Origin: Ephemerocybe angulata
Lineage: Eukaryota > Basidiomycota > Agaricomycetes > Agaricales > Psathyrellaceae
Assembly (NCBI GenBank): GCA_013368325.1
Contig: JAACJK010000001.1
Coordinates: 2,232,001-2,296,000 of the forward strand
Reading direction: 5' to 3'
DNA length: 64,000 bases
Below, one piece after another: positions 1 through 11,689 of this stretch; position 1 is the stretch's first letter, and each line of letters opens with the position of its first letter. The translations under genes were made by a program, and so were the position numbers. The notes under the pieces were generated by a model. That model saw nothing but the letters and a program-made list of their open reading frames with translations. It did not search any database and was not told where the DNA came from.

Positions 1-407
1 CAGGGAGGCAGGCGTTAATGGCGGGGTGGTCAAATCACGCTGAACAGGAAGAAGTACTGAAGGGCTGCAGCAAAGTCCGAGCAGCCCAAAGCGAGTTAAG
101 GCGATTCTCTTCACCTGGTAGGATACGCCAAAACGACTACTAGAATGTCCAATGAAAGTTAAGGACGTGAACGACGAGAGATCTGTTCCGGACTTACCAC
201 CATCATCACCTCGGTAACTGGTTTCAACCTGCCACAGGCCAACAACCGCCATTCGGCTTCAGAGATGTGCAACAGTAATTCGGCGAGCAACGGCGGGGAT
301 GTTGCGGCACAGCGAGGTTGCACAGGAGAGCTGGACTCGAGATCGAGCAGTGGTGGTGGCGGTGGAAGGAGAAGAAAGGCGTGGGGGAACTTGACACGTC
401 CATGCAA
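1..407 (-). CDS. possible 5' end of a gene running off the left edge
   Basis: An open frame begins with ATG at 407 on the minus strand, and a GTAAGT donor lies near 198. Candidate acceptors follow near 140 and 115 (CTAG and CCAG), after which the frame stays open to the left edge. The visible N-terminus is rich in Pro, Ser and Leu. No domain is recognised. Other frames are also open here, so this is only a candidate first exon. Confidence 0.2.
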
Positions 408-814
408 GTCCCCGCCCGCGTATTTACCGTATTTCGGACATCGAAAACGCGAAAGCGAGAACCCCAGTAAATGTAGCGCATATTGAGCGCATAGAGAAGT
501 CTACAGACGGTCGCACAATCTACGAGGAGGTTTTGACATACTGGAGGCAAACTGGAGGCAAAAATCCATCATTATATTATGCGAGTTGTAGGTATTTATT
601 GGAGGACAATACAACCGATCTTCAATAAGGTGCTTCCAGGATACTACGGGAGTAGTGGCACTCGAGTTTTGTGAAATAAGATACTCTGGGATGTCCCCAG
701 GAGATTCCGATTCTCACTGGGATCGATCATGCCCTATTCCTTGAATCTCGTTCAATCATTGGGACGCCTACCGCGAGCGACGCCCAACTCCGGCGCCAGC
801 GTTCGTGCGCACCC

Positions 815-2249
815 TCAAGCATCCCATTCCTCCAAAGTCGAATGCAGTAAAACCTTCGGCTTTAACGCCAGCTCAGCCTTCGCCCCCTTCTCCCCCGCTC
901 CCTCGGCCTTAGCCTTGGGTTTGAAGCACGCAACACCCAGCGCCGTCGCACACACAGCCCTCTTTAACATATGCATCTCCGTCCCACCCATCTCCCTAAC
1001 CTCCTTCGCCTTCGCCTTCTCCCCCGTCCTTGGGGAACCCACACCACCAAGCGCATGCGTATCGGTCATACAAGTCTCGTCGAACCAACATTCCTTGCGC
1101 GGGAAGTAGACTTCGACCTCTGCACTCAGCACGCCCTGCATCAACATCTCGCGTATTCCCAGAGACTTGGACATGAGCGTCTTCACCCTGTCTGCGATGA
1201 TAGGCGCCTCATTCCAGGAGGCCGACTCTTGCCAGCCTGCCACAAGCACGAGGTTCCACAAGCGCCTGGTGACAACTTCGGTAGCGCGGTCGGTAGGAGT
1301 AGACTCCGAAGCGCGGCTCGCCGTCATTGCTAGCCAGTTCTTCGCGATACAGGGTTCGTCTGTCACAGGCAAAATATATGGTAAATATGGAGTGGGGAGG
1401 CGATGGATCACTTGACTTACGCGACCTCTTAATCCTCTCCCACACCTCCTTCAAATACTGATCCACCTTGCTATCGGCAAAGCACAAGGTCTTCGTAACA
1501 CCCGCACACGCCTCAATCAACACATTCTGCACCATCGCCTCAAACAACACCGTGCTCCCCTCCCCCTCATCCACACCCAAAACATCCCTTTCAAGCCTCC
1601 TCACAACCTCCGCTCCCCAATCCCCAGAAATACCCTCCATTGATGCCGAGCACCCTTTACCCTTCCCCTCCACACTAACACCATGAATCCCCTTCGCCTT
1701 CCTCGTCGCCCGCGCATCCAAAACCGCATCCGACAAATCCACTGCACATTGGAACACCAAATCATTCACCTCCTCCACGGCGCGCACGACCTCCGCGACG
1801 CTCACCCGGTCCGCAGTGACCATGAACGCCTGCGCTACGCTCAGCTCCTCCGTGCGCGTGCGCAGGAGCGCCGTGGTGAGCTCGAGCCGTGCCTCGGTGT
1901 CTGTCTGGAGTCGGTGGAGCTGCTGATATTCGTGGGGGAGGTCGTCTGGTGGTGGGATGGATGCGGGCGACGGGGCCGGTGAGGGCGGTGCGGGCTTGGG
2001 GGAAGTTAAGGTGGGGGCGGGTCTGGAGGGGGTACGCGCGGGGGGCTTGTACTGCATGAGACGTTCGTCGTCGTCCGACGTCGACTGTTCAGGGTATGTG
2101 CGTCGACACGCATCTAATTCCTTCGAAACAGAGTTGGGTTTGACTAAAGCGTTGCAAGAGATGTATCGGCGTCGATTGGGCTTCGATTGCGCTCGTTTCG
2201 AGATACGAGCAGCAAACTCGGCCTCAAACCTGTCTTTGTCCATCTCCAT
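815..2249 (-). CDS. hypothetical protein, two exons, 457 aa
   Basis: Exon 1 is 2249-1421 and exon 2 is 1359-815. The 61-bp intron (1360-1420) has a GTAAGT donor and a GACAG acceptor, and splicing keeps one frame to a stop at 815. The start is the first ATG (MEMDKDRF). The N-terminus is basic, followed by a Pro/Ser/Ala linker at about residues 75-105. A long region likely to be helical and partly coiled coil follows (about 110-280), and the C-terminus is charged. No catalytic motif or known family is recognised. The gene diverges from the gene starting at 2802. The spliced frame is convincing; the function is unknown. Confidence 0.6.
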
Positions 2250-2670
2250 AGCGTCACTTTCTATTCAACTTTGGAGTAAACGCACGTCTAGACCCGCCAT
2301 GATCGCGAATATGGAATGGGATCTTACCGTCACCAGAGTCCGGTGCGATTGTAGCTTTCATCGGGCACATAGAGCGAGAGGTATAATGGTTTATATCGTT
2401 AGACGTCCAATGTACTCAAGGGGCGAGAGCAGGAGTGGGCCCCGACCGACCGTGGAAATTTAGTGCAAGCCGCGTGGATGCCGACTTTCGGATATTTCCG
2501 ACTCAGGTTCGCGGTCGGCACGGCCGCGGGGGCCGTCGTTCAGAAATGGACCAGAATCCCCACCACCACCACCAGGTACCTGCCGGTCGCAAGCCCGCTT
2601 CCTTTATGACAAGAACATCCCGAAGGACAGCAGTGGCTAGTTGGTCCAAGATGATAGTGGCTACTTTGCA

Positions 2671-2678
2671 TATAAAGG
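2671..2678 (+). promoter_or_regulatory. TATA-like box of the gene at 2802
   Basis: TATAAAGG lies about 125 bp before the ATG at 2802 in the divergent intergenic region 2250-2801. Its position and orientation suit the plus-strand gene. This rests on the motif alone. Confidence 0.4.
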
Positions 2679-2801
2679 CGTCACACCATTCTACTGGTCC
2701 CCCCCACGGTACCGCTTTTACGAGTCCTTCTCACTGAACATTTCCCCAAGCAATCATCTCTCCTCGCCCATCTCACTTGAGAACGCTGAAGATACTTATC
2801 C

Positions 2802-4591
2802 ATGAGCTATCATGGTCACGGTAAGTGGTCTAACTTTACCCTTCAGGCTTCAACCCTGCTAATTGCATCGGTGGCACTACAGGGCACCCAAGCGCCTCAA
2901 CTACTCCTAGATCCCAACCGCGGCACAGTAGCAGGTTGAATGATGTCCACGAACCGCACGAAGTTCACTTCGGTGGCCGGAAAGTTCCATCGTTCGGTCT
3001 CAACTTGAATTCTGGCCCCAAGTACACCCTCCCCGTTACTCTCCCCATATCTGGAGTTCCCTCAACGCCTGTAGCGTCAAGGCACAGAAGGGAGGCAGCA
3101 TCTTATCGCACGGAAGACTTGCATTTGCCGCCTCTCGAGGCTACTCAGACGGCCACTGCTCAGGGCAGATCGAACAGGACATCCGGCGCATCAAGCTACA
3201 CACCGCTTACCAGCCCACCGGCTCGAGCGTTACAATCTTCTGTGCATGTCGTGCCGAGGATGGATCCACCTCGCCCGAGCCCTGCTGTCCGCCACCGTGC
3301 TACTATCGCATCCCCGCAACTCGGTATCATCGCCCCACCGACTCCCAACCCTTTCCTAATCACGAGGACAGCCACCCCACCGACTCCCAACCCTTTCTTA
3401 ATCGCCAGGACATCGCTCTCAGCCTCCAGTAATAAGCCATCACGACCTTCTAATATTAGGAATGTCACTGACATCGGGTACCTCCTCCGCGAACGTGACA
3501 AAGCCGACATCGAGTTGAGGAAGGCCCGCCAGCGTGAGAGGTATGCGGTGAAGATGTTCAATTCCGGGGACCCCAATTGGCCCGAAGAAAGATGCAAAAC
3601 GGTGATGGCCAGAACGGACGCGTATCTGGAAGATGCGAAGTTGAAGAGGTTGGCCTACAAAGAGGCCAAGGCGATGAAGGGATACGGGTATGGCTTGGAA
3701 GGCGAAGGACGCCCTCAGAGCCCAGAAGATGCTCACTGGTCGGCTGATGTAACCCACGAAAATGGTGAGGACGATAAACGCTGGGACGATGACTCCAGCG
3801 ACGAGGAACGCAATGGCGTGGACCAGGAACGCAACGGCAAGAACCGCAGCGACGAGGAACACGACGACGAAGAACGTACCGACGAAGAACGTACCGACGA
3901 AGAACGTACCGACGAAGAACGTACCGACGAAGAACGTACCAACGAAGAACGTACCGACGACGAACGCGGCGACGAAGAACGTACCGACGACGACGAACGC
4001 GACGACGAAGAACGTACCGACGACGAACGCGACGACGAAGAGCGTACCGACGACGAAGAAATGGATGTCGCTTTTCTGCGCAGTGAGCACGCTAAAGCTC
4101 AACGTCAGGTGAAGCTGGCTCGAGAAAGGGAGAAGTACGCAAGGAAGATGAACAACGCCGAACACTACAAGTGGAACCTGGAGCGCGTTCAAGAAGTGGC
4201 AGATGTTACGAAGCGGCGGGAGCGTGACTGCGAGGCTTGGCGACGGAGGCTCGAGAAGGCGACTAAAGCCAACAAGGGAGTTGACAATGCACACAGTGTC
4301 ACCGGCCGCTATCGCATCCCACCTTCGGCAGGCGCGTCTACCAGTACACCACGCCAAACGCCTCCCAAATCCGTCGACAGGACGCGGCTGCTCAAGCAAT
4401 GGTCGGACGCTGACTACGAGGTTGCAAAGGCGAAGAAGAGGGAGACCTATGCAAAGGATATGTTGAGGGCGTCCAACCCGGCCTGGCCCCAGGAGAGATA
4501 CGCCGAACGCAAGGAAGTCACAAGAAAGCTTCAGATCGAGGCTTCGAAGCTAAAGAGGCAGTACGAAATGGCTCTCGGGAGGTGGAGGTAG
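2802..4591 (+). CDS. charged repeat protein with a triplicated ~64-aa module, 575 aa
   Basis: Exon 1 is only 19 bp (2802-2820, MSYHGH). A 62-bp intron follows (GTAAGT donor, ACAG acceptor), and exon 2 runs 2883-4591 in frame. The first third is Pro/Ser/Thr-rich and probably disordered, with a duplicated 14-residue piece near the middle. Three copies of a charged, probably helical module start near 3483, 4072 and 4388. All share an alternating acidic/basic start, a Lys/Arg-Glu-x-Tyr-Ala core and a spaced Trp/Glu-Arg stretch; copies 1 and 3 share a Pro-x-Trp-Pro-x-Glu-Arg motif. Copies 1 and 2 are separated by an acidic DEERT repeat tract. No family is recognised; the look suggests a coiled-coil or scaffold protein, which is inference. 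Confidence 0.65.
3333..3416 (+). repeat. 42-bp coding tandem duplication
   Basis: Two nearly identical 42-bp units encode the repeated piece PPTPNPFLI inside the protein at 2802-4591. The length is a multiple of three, so the frame is kept. Confidence 0.7.
3866..4062 (+). repeat. 15-bp coding minisatellite (DEERT)
   Basis: Five perfect copies of gacgaagaacgtacc run from 3866 to 3940. Degenerate 12-18 bp variants continue to about 4062. All changes keep the frame and encode DEERT or variants such as DDERGD. Such tracts commonly vary in length between strains. Confidence 0.9.
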
Positions 4592-5611
4592 GCTTCGACT
4601 GAATGCCACAAGCTTCATGGGTTGGTTACTATGTTTCAAAAGTATAACAGGCTTACTACTATGGAATGTATTATAACATCTTGGGCTTTAAATACCTTCA
4701 TTATCCATGACGCTTGTAATTGGCAGATGAGAAATTGGACAGATCGGACACGAACCTGAGATCGGTTTGTTTGGAGGACCATTCTATACTCCATATCTTC
4801 TGAATACTTCGGGCCCTTCCATCAATCGAACGGTCCTACGAAGCCAATACGAAGCTATCCAATCATGGGAGGAGTGAGAAGACGCAGGATGGGCGCTAAT
4901 CTTCTGCTTATTAACAAAGCCGCCCTCCCCTCGATTGTTCGGCGATCCGGCAGCGAGTGGAGAACAGTCACCCCTCGGTGTTCGTGCCTCGAATTATACT
5001 TACCTAGTACTCTCGTTTCCAGACTAATTCGGGGAGTAACTTTTCGCTGGGGCAATCGTCGCGAGTACTTCGCAGGACCTGTCAATGCAACGTAGATTCG
5101 GGTGAACCGCCGACTGGGTTGCTGACGCCCGTTCCAAACAAGGTCTGCCGGGGGAATCGGATGATAACCTTCGATGCTCTCCCACTGAGGAGACATTTCG
5201 TTGACATTAATTCATCCTGAACCCCTCCGCTCCGAATTCGCGGTACGGCCTTTGTGTACTAATTTTGCCTATCTCGACGCGCATTGGCCCAATGAATCGA
5301 TGGATCATGACTTGAGCGATGTGGGTGTCGACTTGATCCGATTCTAATACATGACTATTAGTGATGTTGCTTATAAGTCTGGGGTTCGGCGCCTTGGGGT
5401 AGGTAGGTAGGCAGGAGTGAAGCGACGTTCAAACTTGTATTGATTGATGACAGGTGCAAATATTCACTTGACCATAGTCCTAGAGCTCTACTCTGAAGTC
5501 TAATTCAGTTCATACATAGGTCTCGATGTCGCTGGGGGCGAAAGTTCGATCGTACAATATGGTACAAATGAAAGGGCTTCAAGGACGATGTAGGCCCATC
5601 CAAGATCCATC
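4592..5611. other. intergenic, no supported gene
   Basis: The region holds the 3' flank of the gene ending at 4591 and mostly non-coding sequence. One 113-codon open frame on the minus strand (4855-5196) shows no domain, intron or neighbour support and is not called. Confidence 0.4.
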
Positions 5612-7095
5612 TCATCCCCTACAAGATTCATTTCCTGAAGCGATTTGCCCAGAAAACGCACAAGTTTTCTGCGCATGGAAGCTAAGCTCGATATTGACAG
5701 CCGAAACGCTCGCTCGGGTGATTCCACTCGACAGAACTGACTGGAAGTGTATGGGGACGGACGTCCTAGTGAGCCGTTTACTTCCTCGGGGTTTGTGAAG
5801 CAGGGATTCGAATACGTCAACAACATCCTGGGCGACCAGTGCTCCCGAAGCTGCACAGTCATATATCGCCATTGTGCGCAGTTGAGTGACACACCCATGG
5901 TCATCCTCGACGATCCCCTTCATGAGATTACGGAGGGATTCTAGCATGGAGGGATCGTCAAACGAATTGGCGAGTACCAGCGTTTCTGGCTTTAGGGCTT
6001 TGGCCAATGCAAGGGTGTGCCTGAGATCGACCTGGCGCGTTTCGAGGGTTTGGATTGGTCCACAATCCGAGAGAAATCTAGCGAAGCAGCGATCCTGACC
6101 ATGCTCCGGATCCCCTGGCATTGTCTGGGAGATGCGAAGATGGGCTAGGGCTGGAAGATTCAGGAGGCCCAGATGCCCCCAAACGTCGTTGGGGCTTGCT
6201 GGATGGCCACCCATCCTGCTGTCGATCATAAGATGGGTGACGTAGGTCAAGGTAAGGATTTGAGGATGAGTGGGTGCGAGGCTGCTGGAGATGTGGGGCG
6301 TGGTGATTGAAAGGTGGAGACGGAGGTGCGTGAGGGAAGACATGTTGGTCGTCAGGGATCTATACATTGTGTCGGAGAGTGTCCCAAGATGAGCACAGTT
6401 TGCGATAGTGAGTGAGTGATACCAGTTCGGATGCGGTAAGGAAGGGCGAGGAAAGCATCCTGGGCATCGTTCCTGTGACTGAGGGACATTTGGATCTGTA
6501 CTTGGAGATGACTCAAACGTGGGGCATTGAGGTCGATCCCATCCGAAAGATCGAGATTCATATCGTCGTCGAGGTCGATGATGGGCCCTCGGAAGTCTGA
6601 GATGCGGCCAAGAGGCTTTGAGCAGATGGCTAAGTCCAAGAAACGAAGAGAAGGAAATCCGCTAAAGCTTTGGTGGTCGATGATCCTGAACAATGTCGAC
6701 GACGCCACGGTCAATGAGACCCAGCGATCCGACGTCGCGCCCAAGCTTGCAAGCTTCTCCATTGGTGCCGTGATGGAGCGACAAATGGTGAGAGAGAGAG
6801 GTCGCGTCGAGGATCTAGAAAGACAAAGCTCGGCGAACTTCCAGACGAGCACCTGCGCCGTCGCTTTCCCACACTTCTCCTCTAAGCGGCAAACATCCAA
6901 GTCCAGGGTTGTCCAGAGGGAAGGCAAAGACAACGCCGTGTCTTTCCACAATCGGCAGACGAGGAGGAGGCTGAAAGCTGGTGAGGTGCTCGTTTCGGGG
7001 TTGGTCGAAAGTGTAAGAGGTCCAGAGAGGAAAATATGACTGATAGTCTCGTTCGCAAGCCTATGGATGCCGTGTTCATGCTGCTTCGGATACAT
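5612..7095 (-). pseudogene. F-box/LRR-like protein with a frameshift
   Basis: The frame opens at 7095, directly after a CTTGCAG that could be an intron acceptor, so the true first exon may lie further upstream. Near the N-terminus is an F-box-like stretch (LANETISHIFL, then LLVCRLWKDTA and LPSLWTTLDLD). Leucine-rich segments follow, as in the large F-box families of Agaricomycetes. Near 6425-6435 the frame breaks: the conserved-looking stretch (WYHSLTIANCAHLGTLSDTMY) continues in another frame down to a stop at 5612. I found no GT-AG intron that repairs both phases, so I call a one-base frameshift, either mutation or assembly error. Such proteins recruit substrates to SCF ubiquitin ligases. 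Confidence 0.7.
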
Positions 7096-7157
7096 ACTGC
7101 AAGGAAAGTTGCCTTTGTTAGTGAAGTTCGGTCATTCGGGAGGATTTTCTCATACAC

Positions 7158-7989
7158 TTAGAGCCTTGGGTTCGGTCACAGAAGGACGAAGACTAGTGGC
7201 GGCCGGATTCGTGCGAAGAGAAAACGGGCTAGAGACTAGGAAATATATGAAAGGTAAGAATCCGATTGAGTCAAAAGAAGTACTTTGACAGACTTTAGAA
7301 GAGGTATATTGCCGCTGAGCGCCCTGACAGGAAGATAAGGGATGGGAAGGGTGCGCAGGAATCTAAGGGAAGGTAATTCACAGAGCGAGCGGCTTTTTGA
7401 GAGTACGTGACACAAAGAAACTGAAAGTGACCCATTCGAGGCTCAGGGAGGCCTTGGAACGAAAGATTTAAACCTGTTCCACCGCCAATCGTCCTAGAAT
7501 CTTTCAGCAGTACAAGTGATCCTGATCGTCGACCAGGTCGATCCTGCGCTGCCCACACCAGTGGTTCTTGGGACTTTGCCAGCTTCGATACGTAGCCTTA
7601 CTGGCAATATCACAACGCCAACCTTCCCGATCAATGTGTAAGGGCGAGTCTAACGAGACGGTAACTTGGTGTAGTGTGATACGTCGACACTGCGCAGGGT
7701 AGTGATATGAAAGGTACTGGTACTAGTGAAATAACGTCGACTGACCAACGTAGGAATGTTCATGCGAGGAACACATCAATAGGCGGCGTACCTACAATAG
7801 CGGGCAATAATTTCGGCCGATTCTTATGTTCAACTCGACGAAGCTACAAGCATCAGAGCGACCCCGTATTCCTCGATTGCTGACCATGCCTTGCATGTCC
7901 ATGTTCGGCATTCGCAGACTCGTTTACACTAACTCTGGTCAGATCTTGTACGAGGTCGAAAAGAAACAGAGCACTACACACTTTCAGAT
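7158..7989. other. intergenic, no supported gene
   Basis: Only short unsupported open frames occur here. Similarity to the duplicated accessory block begins near 7990. Confidence 0.4.
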
Positions 7990-8548
7990 GTGCACAGCGG
8001 GCGAGTGCTTATGCAGCTCACATGGTCGTCTTGCCTCTTTTGTCCGCATCCCTCTATGCGTCAGTGAATATTCTCAGGGACGTCTGCATTCTGAATTGGG
8101 AAAAATAAGTAAGTGTAGCGAATCTTGTGAATCTTCGAGGCTTACCTATCACAGCGCGTCGCGTCCCATTACCAGACCAAACCCTAGAAACCATGTAAGC
8201 GCATCGAAGGCGATTCGGCGACCGTTGCCAGCATATGGTGAGACACACGACAGTGCCTCGCGTATGAGGCCAGGTCAGCACATCCAGTGGTTGAAGGGCA
8301 GCTGTGAAGATACTTCGGCGGATATGGGATATCGGGGGGCACACGGGTCGGTTGCATGCGGACGCGGTGCACGCAAGTCGAACGGATGCCTGTCGGCGGT
8401 GAAATCGAAGAGCTGGAAAGGAAGTAAGCCAATTGCAACCGACTTGAAGGTGAAGCTTACCTCGGTTCGCCGTCAAAGCGGTCCCAAGTTCAACGGCTAC
8501 TTGTTAATCGAACGTCAAGAATGCGAGCTGTCGTGCTGCAATTTCGGT
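7990..8548 (-). repeat. accessory duplicated module preceding R copy A
   Basis: This stretch resembles 23060-23440, and more weakly 10480-10640 within R copy A. On the minus strand a GGTAAG donor follows an exon-like stretch, the same exon/intron junction seen in the relatives. The frames are broken. It looks like a decayed paralogous exon set. The part 8410-8510 is also matched at the right window edge (63890-64000). Confidence 0.55.
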
Positions 8549-11180
8549 CTCTCGGGCGTCCTGAGATCCGTCGAAGGATTCGAGCAGCCCTGGCGGTGAA
8601 GGTGCACGTGGGTGGGGCCAGTCAGTAAATCCTGGGGTGAATACAGACACAGGGAGAGTAGATGGAGAAGCCAGGAGTCACCTACGCTCACATACCACGC
8701 AGAGCCTCTCCTCCGGCCTTTCTGCGACGAGCGAGGGCAGCTTGGGAGTCGACTTTCAGTTCCACGTTCTGCTATTCACAATATGCGGTGCTCACCTTGG
8801 GGTAGAATCTCGTGCATATGCGGGAGTAGCAGCGGTCGGGTCTGGATCTCGTTGAGTAGTCACAAACGAGCTCGCGCACAGAGTCGGCTCGATGCAGGAG
8901 CCGATGCCGCAGAGGGAAGGGTATTCATGTTGCTGGGACCCCGTCGAGTAGGGGCGAAGAAGAAGCGCAAGGCGCGGAGGGGGTGGAGAAAGGCCAGAAC
9001 AGTGGCCCACTCAACAGGGCCGCACCCAGCTCCTATGTTTGTCGAGTATCTGGAGCGCTGGGTGTCCTGGTCGGGTCTGGGCGGACAGAAACGAGACGTC
9101 GAGGCGTTCTGCACCTGGAGAAGGAGGAATGATGCGATTAGAGACGATTTAGCCTGAAAGTGTCGTTCGAGACGTACCTGACAGTAAGTGTAGCGACGTA
9201 CGTGACACTAGGTTGGATTCTGGCCGGCTTGCTCAGTTCAAATGGCCAATTACTGGAGATGGGAGTAGAGACTAACCGTCGGATGTCAGATTTGGGACAT
9301 TCGGAGGCAAAATCCTGGGAACATGTGGACATATTCGGTAATCCGACGATTCAGGCGCTGGTCTGACAGAAAGCCGACCGATAAGCGCCCTATTCCAGGT
9401 CATCGGCATTCGGTGCCCCTGCTGCGGACGCGAGGGCGGCTCCACTCACCGCTTCGGTGAGCAATTTAGCCAAATCGAACCTAAGCAGAAAGACAAAGGA
9501 AACATGCGAGCTCGGATGCGGGATGAGAAGGCTAGGATAGCACGTCGATGATAGAAGTACAATACAATTCTCAAGGAAAGGTGAACGGTGTGGGCGAACT
9601 CTAAGAATGGAACAACAACCAATACAAGAATGTGCGTGCGGGATAAGACGGCGTAGAGGGGGGTGGGATGCATGAACACCAGGACAAGCGCGAAGGGGAG
9701 GGCGAGGCAGGATCACTGGCACATTTTCTTCAATATAAGCGCTGTGCTGGGGTAGGGGGAGGGACTGACCTGAGATGCGGAGCTGGATTCGCATCTTGCC
9801 GATGCTCCTCGGATGCCCGAATACGCGTGCATTCGCTTCAGTATGAGCGCAGGATGGGAATCTGGGAAGGACCATGCGCAGGCGTTCGTCCTCCTTGCTG
9901 ATGCTTTACGCGAGACTCGATGAATCCGAGCTCTCGAAAGGCTGTTATGCGAGCAACACGAGCCAGCGAAATCGCGCTATGCTCAAGGAGCTTGATGCTG
10001 GGATTCTCATCGCGAATTTGGGACAGAGTCGGAGCACGGCGGTAACCGTCTCTCGGCAGTAGTCGTGCGTTGACCGATATCTACACTGATGACAACAATT
10101 ATGGCGACTGTAGGCATATGCTTCACAAAGGGAGGACTCACTCGAAGGCCGACCATTGCTGAGGCAGATGTGTATCAGAACGCCTCCGGATCCCTTGACT
10201 GCTGTACCCGCTCTTCACTGCACTGAGGTTCAAGCTCTACGAAGAGATTCGTTCAGACCTTGGACAAGATCGAGACGAGACAGGGCGTTCTCGTGATTAA
10301 GGGCATACTCACGTACCTTGACGTTCTCACTAGCGCCCACTCCCACTCCGGAAGTGCACAGGGCGAGCGCTTACGCAGCTCTATATTGGCCATCCTGGTG
10401 TGCGCTTTCTATCTCTGTCCGTATCTGGGTCAGCGGAGGTGCTCTCAGTGGCCTCGGCGGTAGGGTGTCTGGAGTATGAGGGGTGAAGAATTGGTAAATG
10501 TGAGCGAATCTTGCGAAGCTTCGAGGCATACCTTCCACACTGCGGCTCGTGCGTCCCATTGGCAGACCGAATCTAGGAGCCATTTAAGCGCATCGAACGC
10601 GATTCTGCGACTGTTTCCAGTATATGGTGAGGCCGTGTCGTCTTGAGATGGGTTCTCGAGGCCATGGGGTCCGTACCGACGGGGAAATTCGTACTCTGCA
10701 CCTCGTGCTCGCCCGGCATAGGTGTGTTTCCGACACTGGCGTGCTGGATCCAGAAAGAAGTAAGCCGGGTAGTTGCGCTTATGATAGATTGCAGACTCAC
10801 GCACCTTGAGAGGGGCGTGTAATATACTCGAGAGGGTACAGAATCGTCGCTGGCCAAGGCTCAGACCATCGAGGCGAGATCGTTGAAAGGTTCATTCCAC
10901 AGTATGTCGTCCGTTCAAAGTTTGTGGGTGATCCTCGTCCTTACCTTTCCCAGAGTTCAGAATAGGTCGATAGTACTAGAACCAGTCAAGCAACGAGATG
11001 GAGGGAAGAGAGCAATGTTGCGCTCTGGCAGGAGCGCTCGCATCGGAGTTGGAACCCTGGGAATATATCTACATTTCTGGATTTTTGGACCGATCCGACA
11101 GGATTCGGACCTTCAGGAGAATTAGCGCCCACCCTGCTTCTTTGTACCTGATGGAAGTCGCGAAGTATGAGAAGCTATGA
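8549..11180 (-). repeat. R-family copy A (decayed multi-exon gene)
   Basis: This is a segment of about 2.6 kb repeated downstream at 11690-14495 in the same orientation. Parts, for example 9650-10450, are nearly identical to the partner. On the minus strand conserved exon-like pieces lie between GT and AG sites, including a stretch ending FDALKWLLDSVCQWDARAAVWK before a GTATG donor and one containing RTPGWP. A four-base AACG insertion near 10179 breaks the frame relative to the inverted copy at 47325-49852. No known domain is recognised. It is best read as a pseudogene copy of an unidentified gene. Confidence 0.6.
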
Positions 11181-11689
11181 TGCTATTCGGCGCTTAACCT
11201 CATTCGCGCCGCCATCCTAGTGGTTACCTCTCAACATTTGAGGGTAGAGAGAGAGAAAGCTCGTATGCGATTCGGAGCCGCGCTTTGCTTTTGCAACACA
11301 CTCTGTTGGAGTCGGTTGACAAAAAATCGGAACCGAAAGGCGCTCAATTCTCACTATCGCGTCCTCCACAAACAGTCGACAGAAGGTCCGCAGGGGTCAG
11401 GCAAGGAGGAGTCTAAAAGGGTTTGTATCAAAAGCCATTCCCAAGGACAACCGTCACCGACGGAGCGCAGCGTACAAGTAGTTAGAACTACTTGGTTCTC
11501 GGTATGCTAACAATCTCTGAACCTATCCCGAGTTTATAGTCATCATCGCTTCGTCGTAGGAAGTGTTCGCAGTCCACTCACATTCGATAGGTGTGTGTGC
11601 GACAGTCAGCAAAGATGTTTGCGGTGAGGCTCGTGCATGTCGCCTGCAGCCTCGGAAAGGCTAGAGAAAGAGAGCTTCTCCTATGTTCG
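11181..11689. other. spacer between R copies A and B
   Basis: No supported gene. A stretch of about 60 bp at 11625-11680 recurs at 15555-15615. Confidence 0.45.

Noticed and set aside
3866..4062. CRISPR-like array
   Set aside because: Units are 15 bp without spacers, lie in a coding frame and encode DEERT, so it is a coding minisatellite.
3440..4399. Long hydrophobic minus-strand open frame opposite the repeat protein
   Set aside because: Its FVVGTFFV repeats are the complement of the DEERT tract. It is a shadow.
4855..5196. 113-codon minus-strand open frame, considered as a gene or an rRNA-related fragment
   Set aside because: No domain, splice or rRNA motif could be recognised, and neighbours give no support.
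9390..9875. 161-codon hydrophobic open frame in R copy A, also partly open in copies B and E, as a membrane protein
   Set aside because: It crosses likely GT/AG intron sites and its frame is not kept among copies. It is best read as an accidental frame in a decayed gene.
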